This document shows positions 19,278 through 28,328 of a stretch of 64,000 nt of DNA, piece after piece; positions within the stretch are counted from its first letter, which is position 1, and every line of letters starts with the position of its first letter. Under the pieces are notes generated by a model. The model was not told the origin of the DNA, searched no databases, and saw nothing but the letters and a program-made list of their open reading frames with translations. Source of the stretch: Bradyrhizobium sp. ORS 285 (GTDB lineage Bacteria; Pseudomonadota; Alphaproteobacteria; Rhizobiales; Xanthobacteraceae); NCBI RefSeq assembly GCF_900176205.1, contig NZ_LT859959.1, forward strand, positions 5,973,001-6,037,000, read 5' to 3'. The position numbers and the translations under genes are program-made.

Positions 19278-19691
19278 TCAGCTGCTGCGCAGCCCGTCGG
19301 CGGCGCGCTTCCACTGCGTGACGTTCTCGGCGATCGCCCGGGTCGACTTCATCGCCGCCTGGCTGAGCTGGGCGTAGCTCGCGATCTCGCGCTGAACGCG
19401 CTGGCCCTCGGCGTGCAGCAGTTCGCGCAGGCTCTCGAGCTCGCCGATCAGGTTCTCGATCTCCGACAAAGACGTACCCGCCACGCGCTGAATCAACGTG
19501 GTGACGCTGTTGACGGCCGCGTCGGCATCGATGGCAGCCTCGGCCGTGGCAGCAGCATTGGGGCGGCGCAGATAGGCGATGTCATTACGCACGAAATCAC
19601 GAATGCCGGCCTCGACTTCGGAGACCGCAGCGAGATCCGTGTCCAGCTCGGTTTCAGTTCCATCGATCTTGTCCGGACGAATGGCATTCAT
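19278..19691 (-). CDS. hypothetical helical protein
   Basis: A 137-residue soluble protein with no signal peptide. The middle and C-terminal parts are strongly helical with heptad spacing (LSEIENLIGELESLRELLHA, then EGQRVQREIASYAQLSQAAM), suggesting a coiled-coil or helical bundle. The N-terminal about 60 residues are acidic. The gene has its own terminator. I do not recognise the family. The pattern resembles small helical proteins of chemotaxis or envelope complexes, but that is only an impression. Confidence 0.65.
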   Translation of the reverse strand: MNAIRPDKIDGTETELDTDLAAVSEVEAGIRDFVRNDIAYLRRPNAAATAEAAIDADAAVNSVTTLIQRVAGTSLSEIENLIGELESLRELLHAEGQRVQREIASYAQLSQAAMKSTRAIAENVTQWKRAADGLRSS

Positions 19692-19843
19692 CGGCTATTT
19701 CCTCATTTCGCGTTCAAGCGAGCGCGGTGTCCCCGCACGACGAACTTCTCAAAGCCTATCAGTGCGGCCAAATTGGGCCGCAACGCGGCGAACCTGCGGC
19801 GATGGTTCGATCATTCGTGGCAGGCTGCCGCAATTCGCCGGGC

Positions 19844-20779
19844 TTACCAGCTGCGTTTGAACCCCGCCGAGATGCTCTTGCTGGTCCCGCCTTGCGGCGT
19901 CTCGCTGACCGAGCCGGATACGCTGAGACCATCCGACAGCTTCTGCTCAGCGCCGATCTTGCGCAGCCATTTATCATCGCTCGAGGACAATGTCTGTCCG
20001 GCCGTGACGCTCGTGCCCGTATCCTGGATCGAGAGCTTCGCGGATTGCTCGGTATCGAAGCTGCGACTGGTCTTCGGCGCCGCGCCGGGAATCGGCACCA
20101 TGCCCTGCTGCGTGACGTTGTAGCCGTTCTGCAGAGTCAGATTGTAATGATCGATCGGCACGGCCTTGGTGATGGTGGTGCCGAGCCGGCTCTGATCGGA
20201 GCCGGGATCGACGCGGGCCTCGATGGCGGTCTTGTCCCAGATCGAGCCGGCGCCCGGTGCGGTAACGGCCGCCCAGGCCGAGCCCCCGGATTGAGGAGCG
20301 CTGCCGCCGTTCTCGGCCTTCTCCGCCAGCAACTCCGACATCGTGGTCGGCTGCCGCGCGACCGTCATGTCGGCGCCGACGCGCGCGTCCCAAAACGGCG
20401 ATACGGACTGCTTGACCGAGACACCCGAGGCAAGGCTGCCCTTGTTCTGATTGGACCAGTCAAGCGAGGCCGCCTTCTCTGCGGCTGCCTTGCGCTTCGC
20501 CGCGGCGGCTGCTTCAGGGCGATCCAGAAACGTCAGTTCGTCGATCGCGAGCTGGCTCCAGTCGAGCTTGTCGACGTCGATGTCCTTCATCGGGTCGGCT
20601 GCTGCCACCTGATCTTCGGGCTTGCCGCCGTCCTCGTCCTGGGGCTCCGGCGCAATCTGCTGCCAGGGGGCGATCTGCAGCGGCTGCGGCGCCTGCATCA
20701 GCGTCTGCGCGTGCCCGGCGGACGCAAGAAGTCCGATGCCGGCCGTTACAACCGCCAGCGCGCAACCATACGATCTCAT
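19844..20779 (-). CDS. secreted protein with possible outer-membrane strands
   Basis: A 311-residue protein with a clear signal peptide (MRSYGCALAVVTAGIGLLAS, cut after GHAQ). The N-terminal third is Ala/Pro/Asp-rich, and the remainder has alternating polar-hydrophobic strands (DHYNLTLQNGYNVTQQGM, LSVSGSVSETPQGGTSKSIS). It ends with aromatic W (AGFKRSW), as outer-membrane barrel strands do. This suggests a periplasmic or outer-membrane location. The strands are few, so a full barrel is doubtful. No known domain is recognised. Confidence 0.65.
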   Translation of the reverse strand: MRSYGCALAVVTAGIGLLASAGHAQTLMQAPQPLQIAPWQQIAPEPQDEDGGKPEDQVAAADPMKDIDVDKLDWSQLAIDELTFLDRPEAAAAAKRKAAAEKAASLDWSNQNKGSLASGVSVKQSVSPFWDARVGADMTVARQPTTMSELLAEKAENGGSAPQSGGSAWAAVTAPGAGSIWDKTAIEARVDPGSDQSRLGTTITKAVPIDHYNLTLQNGYNVTQQGMVPIPGAAPKTSRSFDTEQSAKLSIQDTGTSVTAGQTLSSSDDKWLRKIGAEQKLSDGLSVSGSVSETPQGGTSKSISAGFKRSW

Positions 20780-20921
20780 GAGAGCAACCCCCGCCGCCCG
20801 AACCTGTCTGCCGGAATATGGTGGAATCTTGGCGCAAAATTATGACCGCGCCAGTCACGAAGTGTTGGGTTGTGGAAAGCCGAAATGCAATCCGCGCACG
20901 CCCCAGCAGTCGGTACGCGTC

Positions 20922-21374
20922 TCAGGCGAAGCTGCCGATCCGCGGCAGGTCGATCGGCCGGCCGAGCGTCTGCTCGACGAGATCGAACGTGTCGATCAGG
21001 ATGCGCAGCCGCGCCAGCTTGCCAGCGCGGAATTGCATGAATTGAGCAAGGCGAGCCGTGATCGGCCTGTCGGAATCCTGTGTCGTCATCGCGCATTTGA
21101 CCATCGTTGCCGCGCCGCTCTCGTCCAGCATCAGCGTCTCGCGGTCGAGCTTGCGAATGTGGACGTTATCGGCGATCTGCCGAACCGTCTCGAGTACGGC
21201 ATCCTTGCCCAAGCGGGCGCCGAGGAAAGGAAACATGTCGATGGGCCCATAGATGGCCCAATCGATTTCGTCGTCGAGAATCGCAGCGAGGTCGTCGAGA
21301 TGGCGTTCGTTGATCGCGCGATGCAATGCGCGCGACAGACGCCAGAGGCTATGCTCCGTCATCTTCCTGGTCAT
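20922..21374 (-). CDS. SnoaL/NTF2-like protein 1
   Basis: A 150-residue alpha+beta cone-fold protein of the SnoaL/NTF2-like superfamily: an N-terminal helix (ALHRAINERHLDDLAAILDD), then DEIDWAIYGPIDMFPFLGAR, and ending FMQFRAGKLARLRILIDTFD. It shares this plan, including PIDxFPxLG and the final DTFDLVxQ, with the protein at 21966-22412, so the two are related. Such proteins may be enzymes (ketosteroid isomerase-like) or binding domains. The start may be 21374 or 21362. Confidence 0.75.
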   Translation of the reverse strand: MTRKMTEHSLWRLSRALHRAINERHLDDLAAILDDEIDWAIYGPIDMFPFLGARLGKDAVLETVRQIADNVHIRKLDRETLMLDESGAATMVKCAMTTQDSDRPITARLAQFMQFRAGKLARLRILIDTFDLVEQTLGRPIDLPRIGSFA

Positions 21375-21562
21375 CCTGATCTGGCTTGCAAGGCGGCGCG
21401 CCGGCCCTCAGGCGACATGGTCGTGATGTCGCGGCAGGGCGCCCAATTTATTTTCTCTATGCTCCCCTCATACGCCAGCCTGACGCACGCGCAACGAGTG
21501 TTTTTGCATTGCACAAATGCGCCCTGCCTTGCCGCAAGCGAGTTGGAGTCGTTGAGATCTCG

Positions 21563-21835
21563 TTAACCGTGCTGTCGAGGCATCTGCTGGCGCGCCAGCG
21601 CAAGCTCGTGATCGCGGAAGGCCGCGATCCCGAACAGGGTCGCGCCCCCCAGTCCCCCGATCAGGGCTCCAAGCGGCATGAACGTGAAGAACACCAGCAT
21701 GCCGGCATAGCCTTCGAATTCGCTGGTGCTGAACAGCTCGATCCAGGCCAGGCCAAGGCCTACTCCGACCGTCGCGCCGCCCACGACGCCCATCACCAGT
21801 CCTGCCATCGCCAGGAAAGCGATCTTCATATGCAT
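21563..21835 (-). CDS. small two-span membrane protein
   Basis: A 90-residue protein with two glycine-rich membrane helices (FLAMAGLVMGVVGGATVGVG and MLVFFTFMPLGALIGGLGGA) and a short polar C-terminus. The start is 21835 or 21829. It lies between two related NTF2-like genes on the same strand, but gaps of about 130-190 bp argue against a tight operon. Function unknown. Confidence 0.6.
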   Translation of the reverse strand: MHMKIAFLAMAGLVMGVVGGATVGVGLGLAWIELFSTSEFEGYAGMLVFFTFMPLGALIGGLGGATLFGIAAFRDHELALARQQMPRQHG

Positions 21836-21965
21836 CGATGCCCCATCAACCACCCGCTGATGGGTTCCCGCCGCCTGCCGCAGGTTCAATGTCCCGAGCG
21901 GGAGTTTGCTGACGTTTGCGTGATCGGGCCGGATGGTCCGGGCAGCCGCCGCCCTGGCCGCCGAA

Positions 21966-22412
21966 TCAGGGCCGGGCAGTCCCCGCAATCAGCAACCGGC
22001 TGAGGTCGCATTCGAGCACCTGCTGCACCAGGTCGAACGTATCCATGATCTCGCGGATGCGGCTGATCCGGCCATCCCGCAGCGTGTAGAAGGCGGCGAG
22101 GTCGTACTGCACGATACGGTCGTTGTCGCGCTTGCGCAGGAAGATGCGGAGGTCGGCGGCGACCTGGTCGCCTTCGCAGATCATCGTCTTGATCTCGTGC
22201 CTGACGTCGGCATAGCGGCTGCGGCCGGCCTCCCACATCTGCCTGACCTCGGCCTTGCCGTGGCGTCGCCCGAGATGGGGAAAGATGTCGATCGGGGCCG
22301 AGGCGAAGTGCTCGAGGTCGTCGGTGCAATGAGCCAGCACGGCGTCGAAATCGCCGGCGGCATGAGCCTCGAGCAGCTTGCGCACGCGCTGCTTGTTGAT
22401 GTGCTCGATCAT
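21966..22412 (-). CDS. SnoaL/NTF2-like protein 2
   Basis: A 148-residue relative of the 20922-21374 product, beginning MIEHINKQRVRKLLEAHAAG. The fold signature PIDIFPHLGRRHGKAEVRQM and the end IREIMDTFDLVQQVLECDLS parallel its neighbour. The ATG at 22412 has GGAG upstream. SnoaL-like domains form a deep pocket; no catalytic pair can be assigned with confidence. The pairing with the paralogue suggests an old tandem duplication later separated by the small membrane-protein gene. Confidence 0.78.
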   Translation of the reverse strand: MIEHINKQRVRKLLEAHAAGDFDAVLAHCTDDLEHFASAPIDIFPHLGRRHGKAEVRQMWEAGRSRYADVRHEIKTMICEGDQVAADLRIFLRKRDNDRIVQYDLAAFYTLRDGRISRIREIMDTFDLVQQVLECDLSRLLIAGTARP

Positions 22413-22660
22413 CCTGTCTCCACTGACCGGAAGCCCTTGTCCGCGCCCTTCGTTCTGGAGAGATTGGCTGGGGAGCGTCAATCGCGGAGCGCCAGCCTAC
22501 AGTGACAATGCGCCGACACGGTGAATCGAAGCTTGGCATTCGTTCCTGCGCGCTATCAAATCTTCCGACCGGAAGGTCACGGTCAGGGTACCTCGCCGCT
22601 CACAGGGCGGAACCACGCCGCAGAGCCGTCGTTAGAGAGCATCATGTCCAGCGGAGCTCG

Positions 22661-22894
22661 ATGATGAAAACCATGCTTGCCCTGTCCGTTGCAGCCGTCG
22701 CGCTGCTGTCCGCCCCGGCTGCCGAGGCCAAGGGCTGCATCAAGGGCGCCATCGTCGGCGGCGTCGCCGGCCATTATGCAGGCCATCACGGCGTGCTCGG
22801 CGCGGCTGCGGGCTGCCTGTATGGCCGCCACCGCGCCAAGGAGCAGGATCGTCAGCAGCAGCAGGGCCAGGTCAACGGCCAGGGCCGGACATAG
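22661..22894 (+). CDS. small secreted glycine/histidine-rich protein
   Basis: A 77-residue protein with a signal peptide MMKTMLALSVAAVALLSAPA cut near AEA-K. The mature part is a glycine-zipper-like stretch (GAIVGGVAGHYAGHHGVLGA, then AAGCLYGRH) with two cysteines, followed by a Gln-rich tail. GGAG precedes the ATG at 22661. This pattern is common in small rhizobial envelope proteins. Function unknown. Confidence 0.65.
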   Translation: MMKTMLALSVAAVALLSAPAAEAKGCIKGAIVGGVAGHYAGHHGVLGAAAGCLYGRHRAKEQDRQQQQGQVNGQGRT

Positions 22895-23047
22895 TTGGCG
22901 GCCGGCGTCGCCCGGCATTGACGGCACGCTTCGTCAGCGTTCGGTAACACCCCCGGTGTGACGCGCGTCACGGTGCACACGGGGTGCGCGGGCTACATGG
23001 GAGCGGTCGGGTCCTCGTCGAGGACCGCCGCAACCGGACATTCAGCC

Positions 23048-23440
23048 ATGCACGCCGTCTCATCGCCCAGCTCGTCTGCGCCGAAAGCCCCCCTGCTCAA
23101 CCTGCTCGAAGGAATGGCGCTGACCGCGCTGTTTCAGGCGATCCCGACCTATGCCGGCGCCGCGCTGATCCTCAAGCTGGCGCGCAGCCATACGCTGCAT
23201 ACGAGCATCATCGGCTTCGTTGCAATCGCGACCATCATTCACGTGCTGATGACATCTGCCGCCGGTCCCCGCTATCCGCATGTGCTCAAGCAAGCGTATG
23301 CCGCAGAGTTTTACGACGCGACCCTCGGTCTTGCCGACAAGGTGCTGCGCTGGCGCATGCAGCCCGAAGCTTCGCTGCAACTGCTGAGCTCGACGGTGAT
23401 GTTGGCGATCCTGTCGATCGCCGCGCTCGCGATGGGCTGA
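23048..23440 (+). CDS. hypothetical membrane protein
   Basis: A 130-residue protein with three hydrophobic segments: LEGMALTALFQAIPTYAGAA, TSIIGFVAIATIIHVLMTSA and a C-terminal LSSTVMLAILSIAALAMG. An amphipathic loop (FYDATLGLADKVLRWRMQPE) separates the last two. The ATG at 23048 was chosen from several in frame because the preceding residues look non-coding. Nothing links it to a known family. Confidence 0.55.
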   Translation: MHAVSSPSSSAPKAPLLNLLEGMALTALFQAIPTYAGAALILKLARSHTLHTSIIGFVAIATIIHVLMTSAAGPRYPHVLKQAYAAEFYDATLGLADKVLRWRMQPEASLQLLSSTVMLAILSIAALAMG

Positions 23441-23614
23441 GGCCACGCGAATCCGCTGTGTGCAGCCGCGTCAGGATTGCGCAAGCGGCCCGCAGGAGCG
23501 GCCCACACTTAACCACCAAAGCCAATCGTCTTGCGCAGCCGAATGGCTTCCGTCACAACATCCTCTGGAGACGCCACCGGACAACAACAAGAACACTTCG
23601 AGCCACTGCCTTTC

Positions 23615-24847
23615 ATGTTCAGCGCCATCGAACGCCCCGCCGGCCCGCCGCCTCCGCTCAGCCAGATCGCCGGCGATTTCGGTCCGCTCTATGCGACCCA
23701 CGGCTTCATCGGCTGGCTGTTCGCCATCACCGGTCCCGTCGCCATCATCCTCTCGGTCGGCGCCAATGGCGGACTATCGCAGGCCGAGATCGCGTCGTGG
23801 ATCTTCGGCGTGTTCTTCATCAACGGCCTGATCACGCTGGTGTTGTCGTGGCGGTACCGTGAGCCGCTGGTGCTGTTCTGGACCATTCCCGGCACCGTGC
23901 TGGTCGGCCAGTCGCTGACGCATCTCAGCTTCGCGCAGGTGGTCGGCGCGTTCTACGGCACCGCGCTGCTGATGTTCATTCTCGGGCTCTCCGGCTGGGT
24001 CAAGCGCGCGATGCAGCTGGTGCCGAGGCCGATCGTGATGGGCATGGTCGCCGGCGTCTTCCTGCGCTTCGGCCTCGATCTGGTGCGCGCCGTGCTGGCC
24101 GAATTCGCCATCGCCGGTCCGATGGTTGTCGTCTGGCTGATGCTGACGGCGTTGCCGGCGCTTGGCCGGCGCTGTCCGCCGATCATCGGCGCGCTCGTGA
24201 TCGGCACGGTGGCGGCGATCGTGCTCGGCAAATACGACCACAGCGCCTCGCTGCAGATGGCGCTGATCCGTCCCGTGATCCCGACGCCCTCCTTCTCACT
24301 ACCGGCCATGATCGAGCTGATCGTACCGCTCGCGGTGACCGTGCTCGTCGTGCAGAACGGCCAGGGATTTGCCGTGCTGACCGCCGCCGGGCACAAGCCG
24401 CCGGTCAACCTGGTCACGGTCGCCTGCGGCATCGGCTCGGCGCTGGCGGCCATCGTCGGCGGCGTCTCGACCTGTCTCACTGGCCCGACCAATGCCATCG
24501 TCGTCGCCGGCGGCGAGCCCAAGCGCCATTATACCGCAGCGATGGCGGTCGGCGTGCTCGCCCTCGGCTTCGGCCTGTTGGCACCGACCTTCACGACGCT
24601 GCTGCTGATCGCGCCGAAAGCGCTGATCACCGCGCTCGCCGGCCTCGCCATGCTGCGCGTGCTGCAGACGGCGTTCGTCACCGCGTTCAAGACGCGCTTC
24701 TCCCTCGGAGCTCTCACAGCCTTTCTCGTCACGGTCGCTGACGTGCCGCTGCTGAACATCGGCGCGGCGTTCTGGGGTCTCGTGGCCGGCTTTGCGCTCT
24801 CGTGGCTGCTGGAGCGTGCTGACTTCGCGGCCGGCGCGCAGGATTGA
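23615..24847 (+). CDS. BenE-family benzoate/H+ symporter-like transporter
   Basis: A 410-residue inner-membrane protein with about 11-12 helices. It has the BenE family features: WIFGVFFINGLITLVLSWRY, the pore segment FWTIPGTVLVGQSLTHLSFA and the repeated half with ACGIGSALAAIVGGVSTCLT followed by GPTNAI. BenE of Acinetobacter imports benzoate with protons; the substrate here is unproven. No aromatic catabolic genes are adjacent. The start is uncertain: the frame continues upstream to an ATG at 23543, but that stretch has lower third-position GC. The gene is followed by a separate ABC operon. Confidence 0.85.
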   Translation: MFSAIERPAGPPPPLSQIAGDFGPLYATHGFIGWLFAITGPVAIILSVGANGGLSQAEIASWIFGVFFINGLITLVLSWRYREPLVLFWTIPGTVLVGQSLTHLSFAQVVGAFYGTALLMFILGLSGWVKRAMQLVPRPIVMGMVAGVFLRFGLDLVRAVLAEFAIAGPMVVVWLMLTALPALGRRCPPIIGALVIGTVAAIVLGKYDHSASLQMALIRPVIPTPSFSLPAMIELIVPLAVTVLVVQNGQGFAVLTAAGHKPPVNLVTVACGIGSALAAIVGGVSTCLTGPTNAIVVAGGEPKRHYTAAMAVGVLALGFGLLAPTFTTLLLIAPKALITALAGLAMLRVLQTAFVTAFKTRFSLGALTAFLVTVADVPLLNIGAAFWGLVAGFALSWLLERADFAAGAQD

Positions 24848-24915
24848 ACGGCAGCGCTCTCGCTGCATCGCATCACGTTCGATCGTGACATCTGCGCACA
24901 TCGCGCAACGCCCTG

Positions 24916-24943
24916 TTGCAGCGCCGCTCAATCGCGCTACACT
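24916..24943 (+). promoter_or_regulatory. possible promoter of the ABC uptake operon
   Basis: TTGCAG (24916-24921), a 16-bp spacer and TACACT (24938-24943), 36 bp ahead of the binding-protein ATG, which has GGGAGGA as its ribosome site. Confidence 0.4.
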
Positions 24944-24979
24944 TCCCAACCAAACAAAAAATCTTCTGGGAGGATACTG

Positions 24980-26299
24980 ATGACCGCGATCACGCGCCGC
25001 AACATGCTTGCGGGCACGGCAGCAGCGGGCGCGCTGGCGCTCACCGGCCAGCCGGCCTGGTCGGAGCCGCAGTGGAAGAAATATGCCGGCACCAAGCTCG
25101 AGGCGATGCTGATCAAAGGGCCCCGCGGCGACAATGCCCAGAAATATCTCAAGGAATTCACCGCGCTGACCGGCATCGAGGTCGAGTCCGAGCAGATCCC
25201 GGAGCAGCAGCAGCGGCAGAAGGTGGTGATCGAGCTGTCGTCGGGCAAGCCGAGCTTCGACGTGGTCCATTTGAGCTATCACGTACAGAAGCGGCAGTTC
25301 GAGAAGGCCGGCTGGCTCGCCGATGTCACTGACATGATGAAGGATCCGAACCTCACGGCGCCGGACCTCGTCCCCGCCGATTTCTCCGCCGCGGGCCTCA
25401 CTTACGCCAGCAACGACAAGGGCCGCATGTTCTCGCTGCCATGGTCGGTGGACTACTTCATCCTCTACTACAACAAGGAGCTGTTCGCGAAGAAGGGCGT
25501 CGAGGTGCCGAAGACGCTCGACGAGATGGTCACCGCGGCGCAGAAGCTGACCGATCCGAAGGACGGCACCTTCGGCTTCGTCGGCCGCGGCCTGCGCAAC
25601 GCCAACATGACGTTGTGGACCAACTTCTTCCTCAATTATGGCGGCGAGTTCCTCGACGCCAAAGGCAACATTCTCACCGATGGTCCGGAAGCGGTCGAGG
25701 CGACCAAGCTCTATCAGAAGCTGCTGACGACCTGCGCGCCTCCCGGCGTCGCCGGCTTCAACTGGATGGAGTCGATGGCCTCGTTCACGCAAGGCCGCTC
25801 GGCGATGTGGATCGACGGCGTCGGCTGGGCGCCGCCGCTGGAAGACCCCAATGCCTCGCGCGTCGTCGGCAAGGTCGGCTACACCGTGGTGCCGGCTGGT
25901 CCCAAGGGGCAGTACTCGGCGACCTATGGCGACGGCGTCGGCATCCCCGCGGCGTGCAAGAACAAGGAGGCGGCCTGGCTGCTGTGCCAATGGATGGTCT
26001 CGAAGGCGCAGGGCGCGCGGCTCGTGCAGGCCGGCGGCGGCGTGCCGTTCCGCAACTCCGTGCTCAACGATGCCGGCATTCAGAGCGGAGTGAAGATGCC
26101 GAAGGAATGGCTGCAGTCGGCGATCGACTCCGGCAAGATCTCGAAGCTCGGCCTGCCCGTGGTCATTCCGGTCGCCGAATTCCGCGATCTCGTCGGCGCG
26201 GCGCTAACCGCCACGCTCTCGGGCGCCGATCCCGCGACCGAGCTGAAGAAGGCGCATGAGCAGTTCCGCCCGATCCTGGAGCGCAGCGAAAAAGCGTGA
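24980..26299 (+). CDS. ABC transporter extracellular solute-binding protein (family 1)
   Basis: A 439-residue periplasmic binding protein of the sugar/family 1 type. The signal peptide has a twin-arginine motif (ITRRNMLAGTAAAGALALTG), suggesting Tat export. The two-lobed fold is shown by KKYAGTKLEAMLIKGPRGDN, FDVVHLSYHVQKRQFEKAGW and LPWSVDYFILYYNKELFAKK, and by the C-terminal hinge region AAWLLCQWMVSKAQGARLVQ. The ligand is probably a sugar, polyol or glycerol-phosphate-like compound; this cannot be decided. It starts an operon with two permeases; its TGA overlaps the GTG of the next gene. Confidence 0.92.
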   Translation: MTAITRRNMLAGTAAAGALALTGQPAWSEPQWKKYAGTKLEAMLIKGPRGDNAQKYLKEFTALTGIEVESEQIPEQQQRQKVVIELSSGKPSFDVVHLSYHVQKRQFEKAGWLADVTDMMKDPNLTAPDLVPADFSAAGLTYASNDKGRMFSLPWSVDYFILYYNKELFAKKGVEVPKTLDEMVTAAQKLTDPKDGTFGFVGRGLRNANMTLWTNFFLNYGGEFLDAKGNILTDGPEAVEATKLYQKLLTTCAPPGVAGFNWMESMASFTQGRSAMWIDGVGWAPPLEDPNASRVVGKVGYTVVPAGPKGQYSATYGDGVGIPAACKNKEAAWLLCQWMVSKAQGARLVQAGGGVPFRNSVLNDAGIQSGVKMPKEWLQSAIDSGKISKLGLPVVIPVAEFRDLVGAALTATLSGADPATELKKAHEQFRPILERSEKA

Positions 26300-27231
26300 G
26301 CACGATCGTCGAACAGGCTGGCGCGGCAGCGGAAGTTGCTGCGCCTGAGCGCGCGTTGCGGCTGCCGTCGTATTGGCCGTTCGTGGTGCCCGCGCTGATC
26401 ACCGTGCTCGCGGTGATCATCTTCCCCTGGCTGTTCACGATCTGGATGAGTTTTCAGGAGTGGAAGGTCGGTTCGCCCACGACCTTCGTCGGACTGTCGA
26501 ACTATCTGCGGCTGCCCGCCGATCCGCGCTTCGTCGAAGCGATCGGACACACGCTGTCCTACACGGCGCTGTCGGTGCTGCTGCCGCTGGTGCTCGGCAC
26601 CTTCGCGGCGGTGATCTTCCACGCCCGCTTTCCCGGACGCGGGCTGCTGCGGGCGCTGTTCATCATGCCGATGATGGCGACGCCGGTGGCGATCGCGCTG
26701 GTGTGGACGATGATGTTCCACCCGCAGCTCGGCATCCTGAACTACTTGTTGTCACTCATCGGCCTGCCACCGCAGCTCTGGGTGTTCCACCCGGGCACCG
26801 TGATCCCGTCGCTGGTGCTGGTCGAGACTTGGCAGTGGACGCCGCTGGTCATGCTGATCGTGCTCGGCGGCATCGCCTCGCTGCCGACCGAGCCGTATGA
26901 GAGCGCGCAGATCGACGGCGCCTCGACCTGGCAGATGTTCCGCTACATCACCCTGCCCTTGATCATGCCGTTCCTGTTCATCGCCGCCATGATTCGCGCG
27001 ATCGACGCGATCAAGAGCTTCGACATCATCTTCGCGATCACGCAAGGCGGCCCCGGCTCGGCGTCGGAGACGATCAACCTGTATCTCTACAGCGTCGCCT
27101 TCGTCTATTACGACCTCGGCTATGCCTCGGCGATCGCCGTTGTGTTCTTCGCCCTGATCATCGCGCTGACCGCGCTGCTGCTGGTGCTGCGCCGGCGCGC
27201 GCAATGGAATGCGCTGGGGAGCGAGACATGA
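26296..27231 (+). CDS. ABC transporter permease, MalF-type
   Basis: A 311-residue inner-membrane permease with six predicted helices. The cytoplasmic EAA loop, which contacts the ATPase, is EPYESAQIDGASTWQMFRYI followed by TLPLIMP. The GTG start at 26296 overlaps the stop of the binding-protein gene by 4 bp. The product would pair with the following MalG-type permease. The N-terminal segment before helix 1 is short, as in UgpA-like rather than MalF proteins. Confidence 0.92.
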   Translation: MSTIVEQAGAAAEVAAPERALRLPSYWPFVVPALITVLAVIIFPWLFTIWMSFQEWKVGSPTTFVGLSNYLRLPADPRFVEAIGHTLSYTALSVLLPLVLGTFAAVIFHARFPGRGLLRALFIMPMMATPVAIALVWTMMFHPQLGILNYLLSLIGLPPQLWVFHPGTVIPSLVLVETWQWTPLVMLIVLGGIASLPTEPYESAQIDGASTWQMFRYITLPLIMPFLFIAAMIRAIDAIKSFDIIFAITQGGPGSASETINLYLYSVAFVYYDLGYASAIAVVFFALIIALTALLLVLRRRAQWNALGSET

Positions 27232-28052
27232 GCGTCAACACCCTGCTCGGCCGTCTCGGACTCGCCTTCGGCGTCTTCCTCATCGTCTCGCCGGCGATCC
27301 TGTTCTTCCTCTGGATGATCTCGCTGTCGGTGAAGTTCGAGGTCGACAACGCCGCCTATCCGCCGGTGTTCTGGCCGGAGCATTTCGCCTGGAAGAACTA
27401 CACCGACGTGCTGTCGTCGAATCGGTTCTTCACCTATTTCAAGAACAGCCTGCTGGTCACCGGCGGCGCCACCGCGCTGGCGATGCTGGTCGGCGTGCCC
27501 GCCGGCTACGGCATCGCGCGAATGGCCGCACACAAATCCGCGATCGTGATCCTGATCGCGCGTATCACGCCGGGACTGTCCTATTTGATTCCGCTGTTCC
27601 TGCTGTTTCAGTGGCTCGGCCTGCTCGGCACCCTCTGGCCGCAGATCATCATCCACCTCGTCGTCACCGTGCCGATCGTGATCTGGATCATGATCGGCTA
27701 TTTCGAGACCACGCCGATCGAGCTGGAGGAAGCCGCGCGCATCGACGGCGCCACGCGCTGGCAGGTCTTCCGCCATGTGGCCTTGCCGGTGGCCAAGCCC
27801 GGATTGGCCGTCGCCTTCATCCTCGCCGTGATCTTCTCGTGGAATAATTTCGTGTTCGGCATCGTGCTGGCGGGCCGCGAGACGCGCACTTTGCCGGTCG
27901 CTGTCTACAACATGATCTCGTTCGATCAGCTGAGCTGGGGCCCGCTCGCGGCTGCTGCGCTGATCGTAACGCTACCGGTGCTGCTGCTGACGGTCACGGC
28001 ACAACGGCAGATCGTCGCGGGCCTGACTGCTGGCGCGGTCAAAGGAGGATAA
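27228..28052 (+). CDS. ABC transporter permease, MalG-type
   Basis: A 274-residue permease with six helices and an EAA loop ELEEAARIDGATRWQVFRHV followed by ALPVAKPG. The ATG at 27228 overlaps the preceding stop (ATGA). It closes the operon: no ABC ATPase gene follows in the next 275 bp, which show nothing gene-like. The transporter therefore probably uses an ATPase encoded elsewhere, as happens with shared MsmX/UgpC-type subunits. Confidence 0.92.
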   Translation: MSVNTLLGRLGLAFGVFLIVSPAILFFLWMISLSVKFEVDNAAYPPVFWPEHFAWKNYTDVLSSNRFFTYFKNSLLVTGGATALAMLVGVPAGYGIARMAAHKSAIVILIARITPGLSYLIPLFLLFQWLGLLGTLWPQIIIHLVVTVPIVIWIMIGYFETTPIELEEAARIDGATRWQVFRHVALPVAKPGLAVAFILAVIFSWNNFVFGIVLAGRETRTLPVAVYNMISFDQLSWGPLAAAALIVTLPVLLLTVTAQRQIVAGLTAGAVKGG

Positions 28053-28328
28053 TCATCATACTTTTGAGGTCGCGCGAGCGGCTGGCAGCACGCGTATAAT
28101 GCATGCCAGCGACAACCCGCGGCAGAAACTCCAGCCTGCCTTCGTCAGGCCACAGTCTGCCCCTTGGTTGTCGCTGATGGAACCCGGATTCGTCCAAAGG
28201 TGATCACCGCTTGCGGCGATCGCCTTGTGGGTTTCATCGCGTAGTGACGGCTTCGTTTCAGCCGGATTCCACCGCGTAGCGCGACCGTCCAAAGCCGGGT
28301 TGGCAACCCGCTAGGTCGATCGTGCTGC

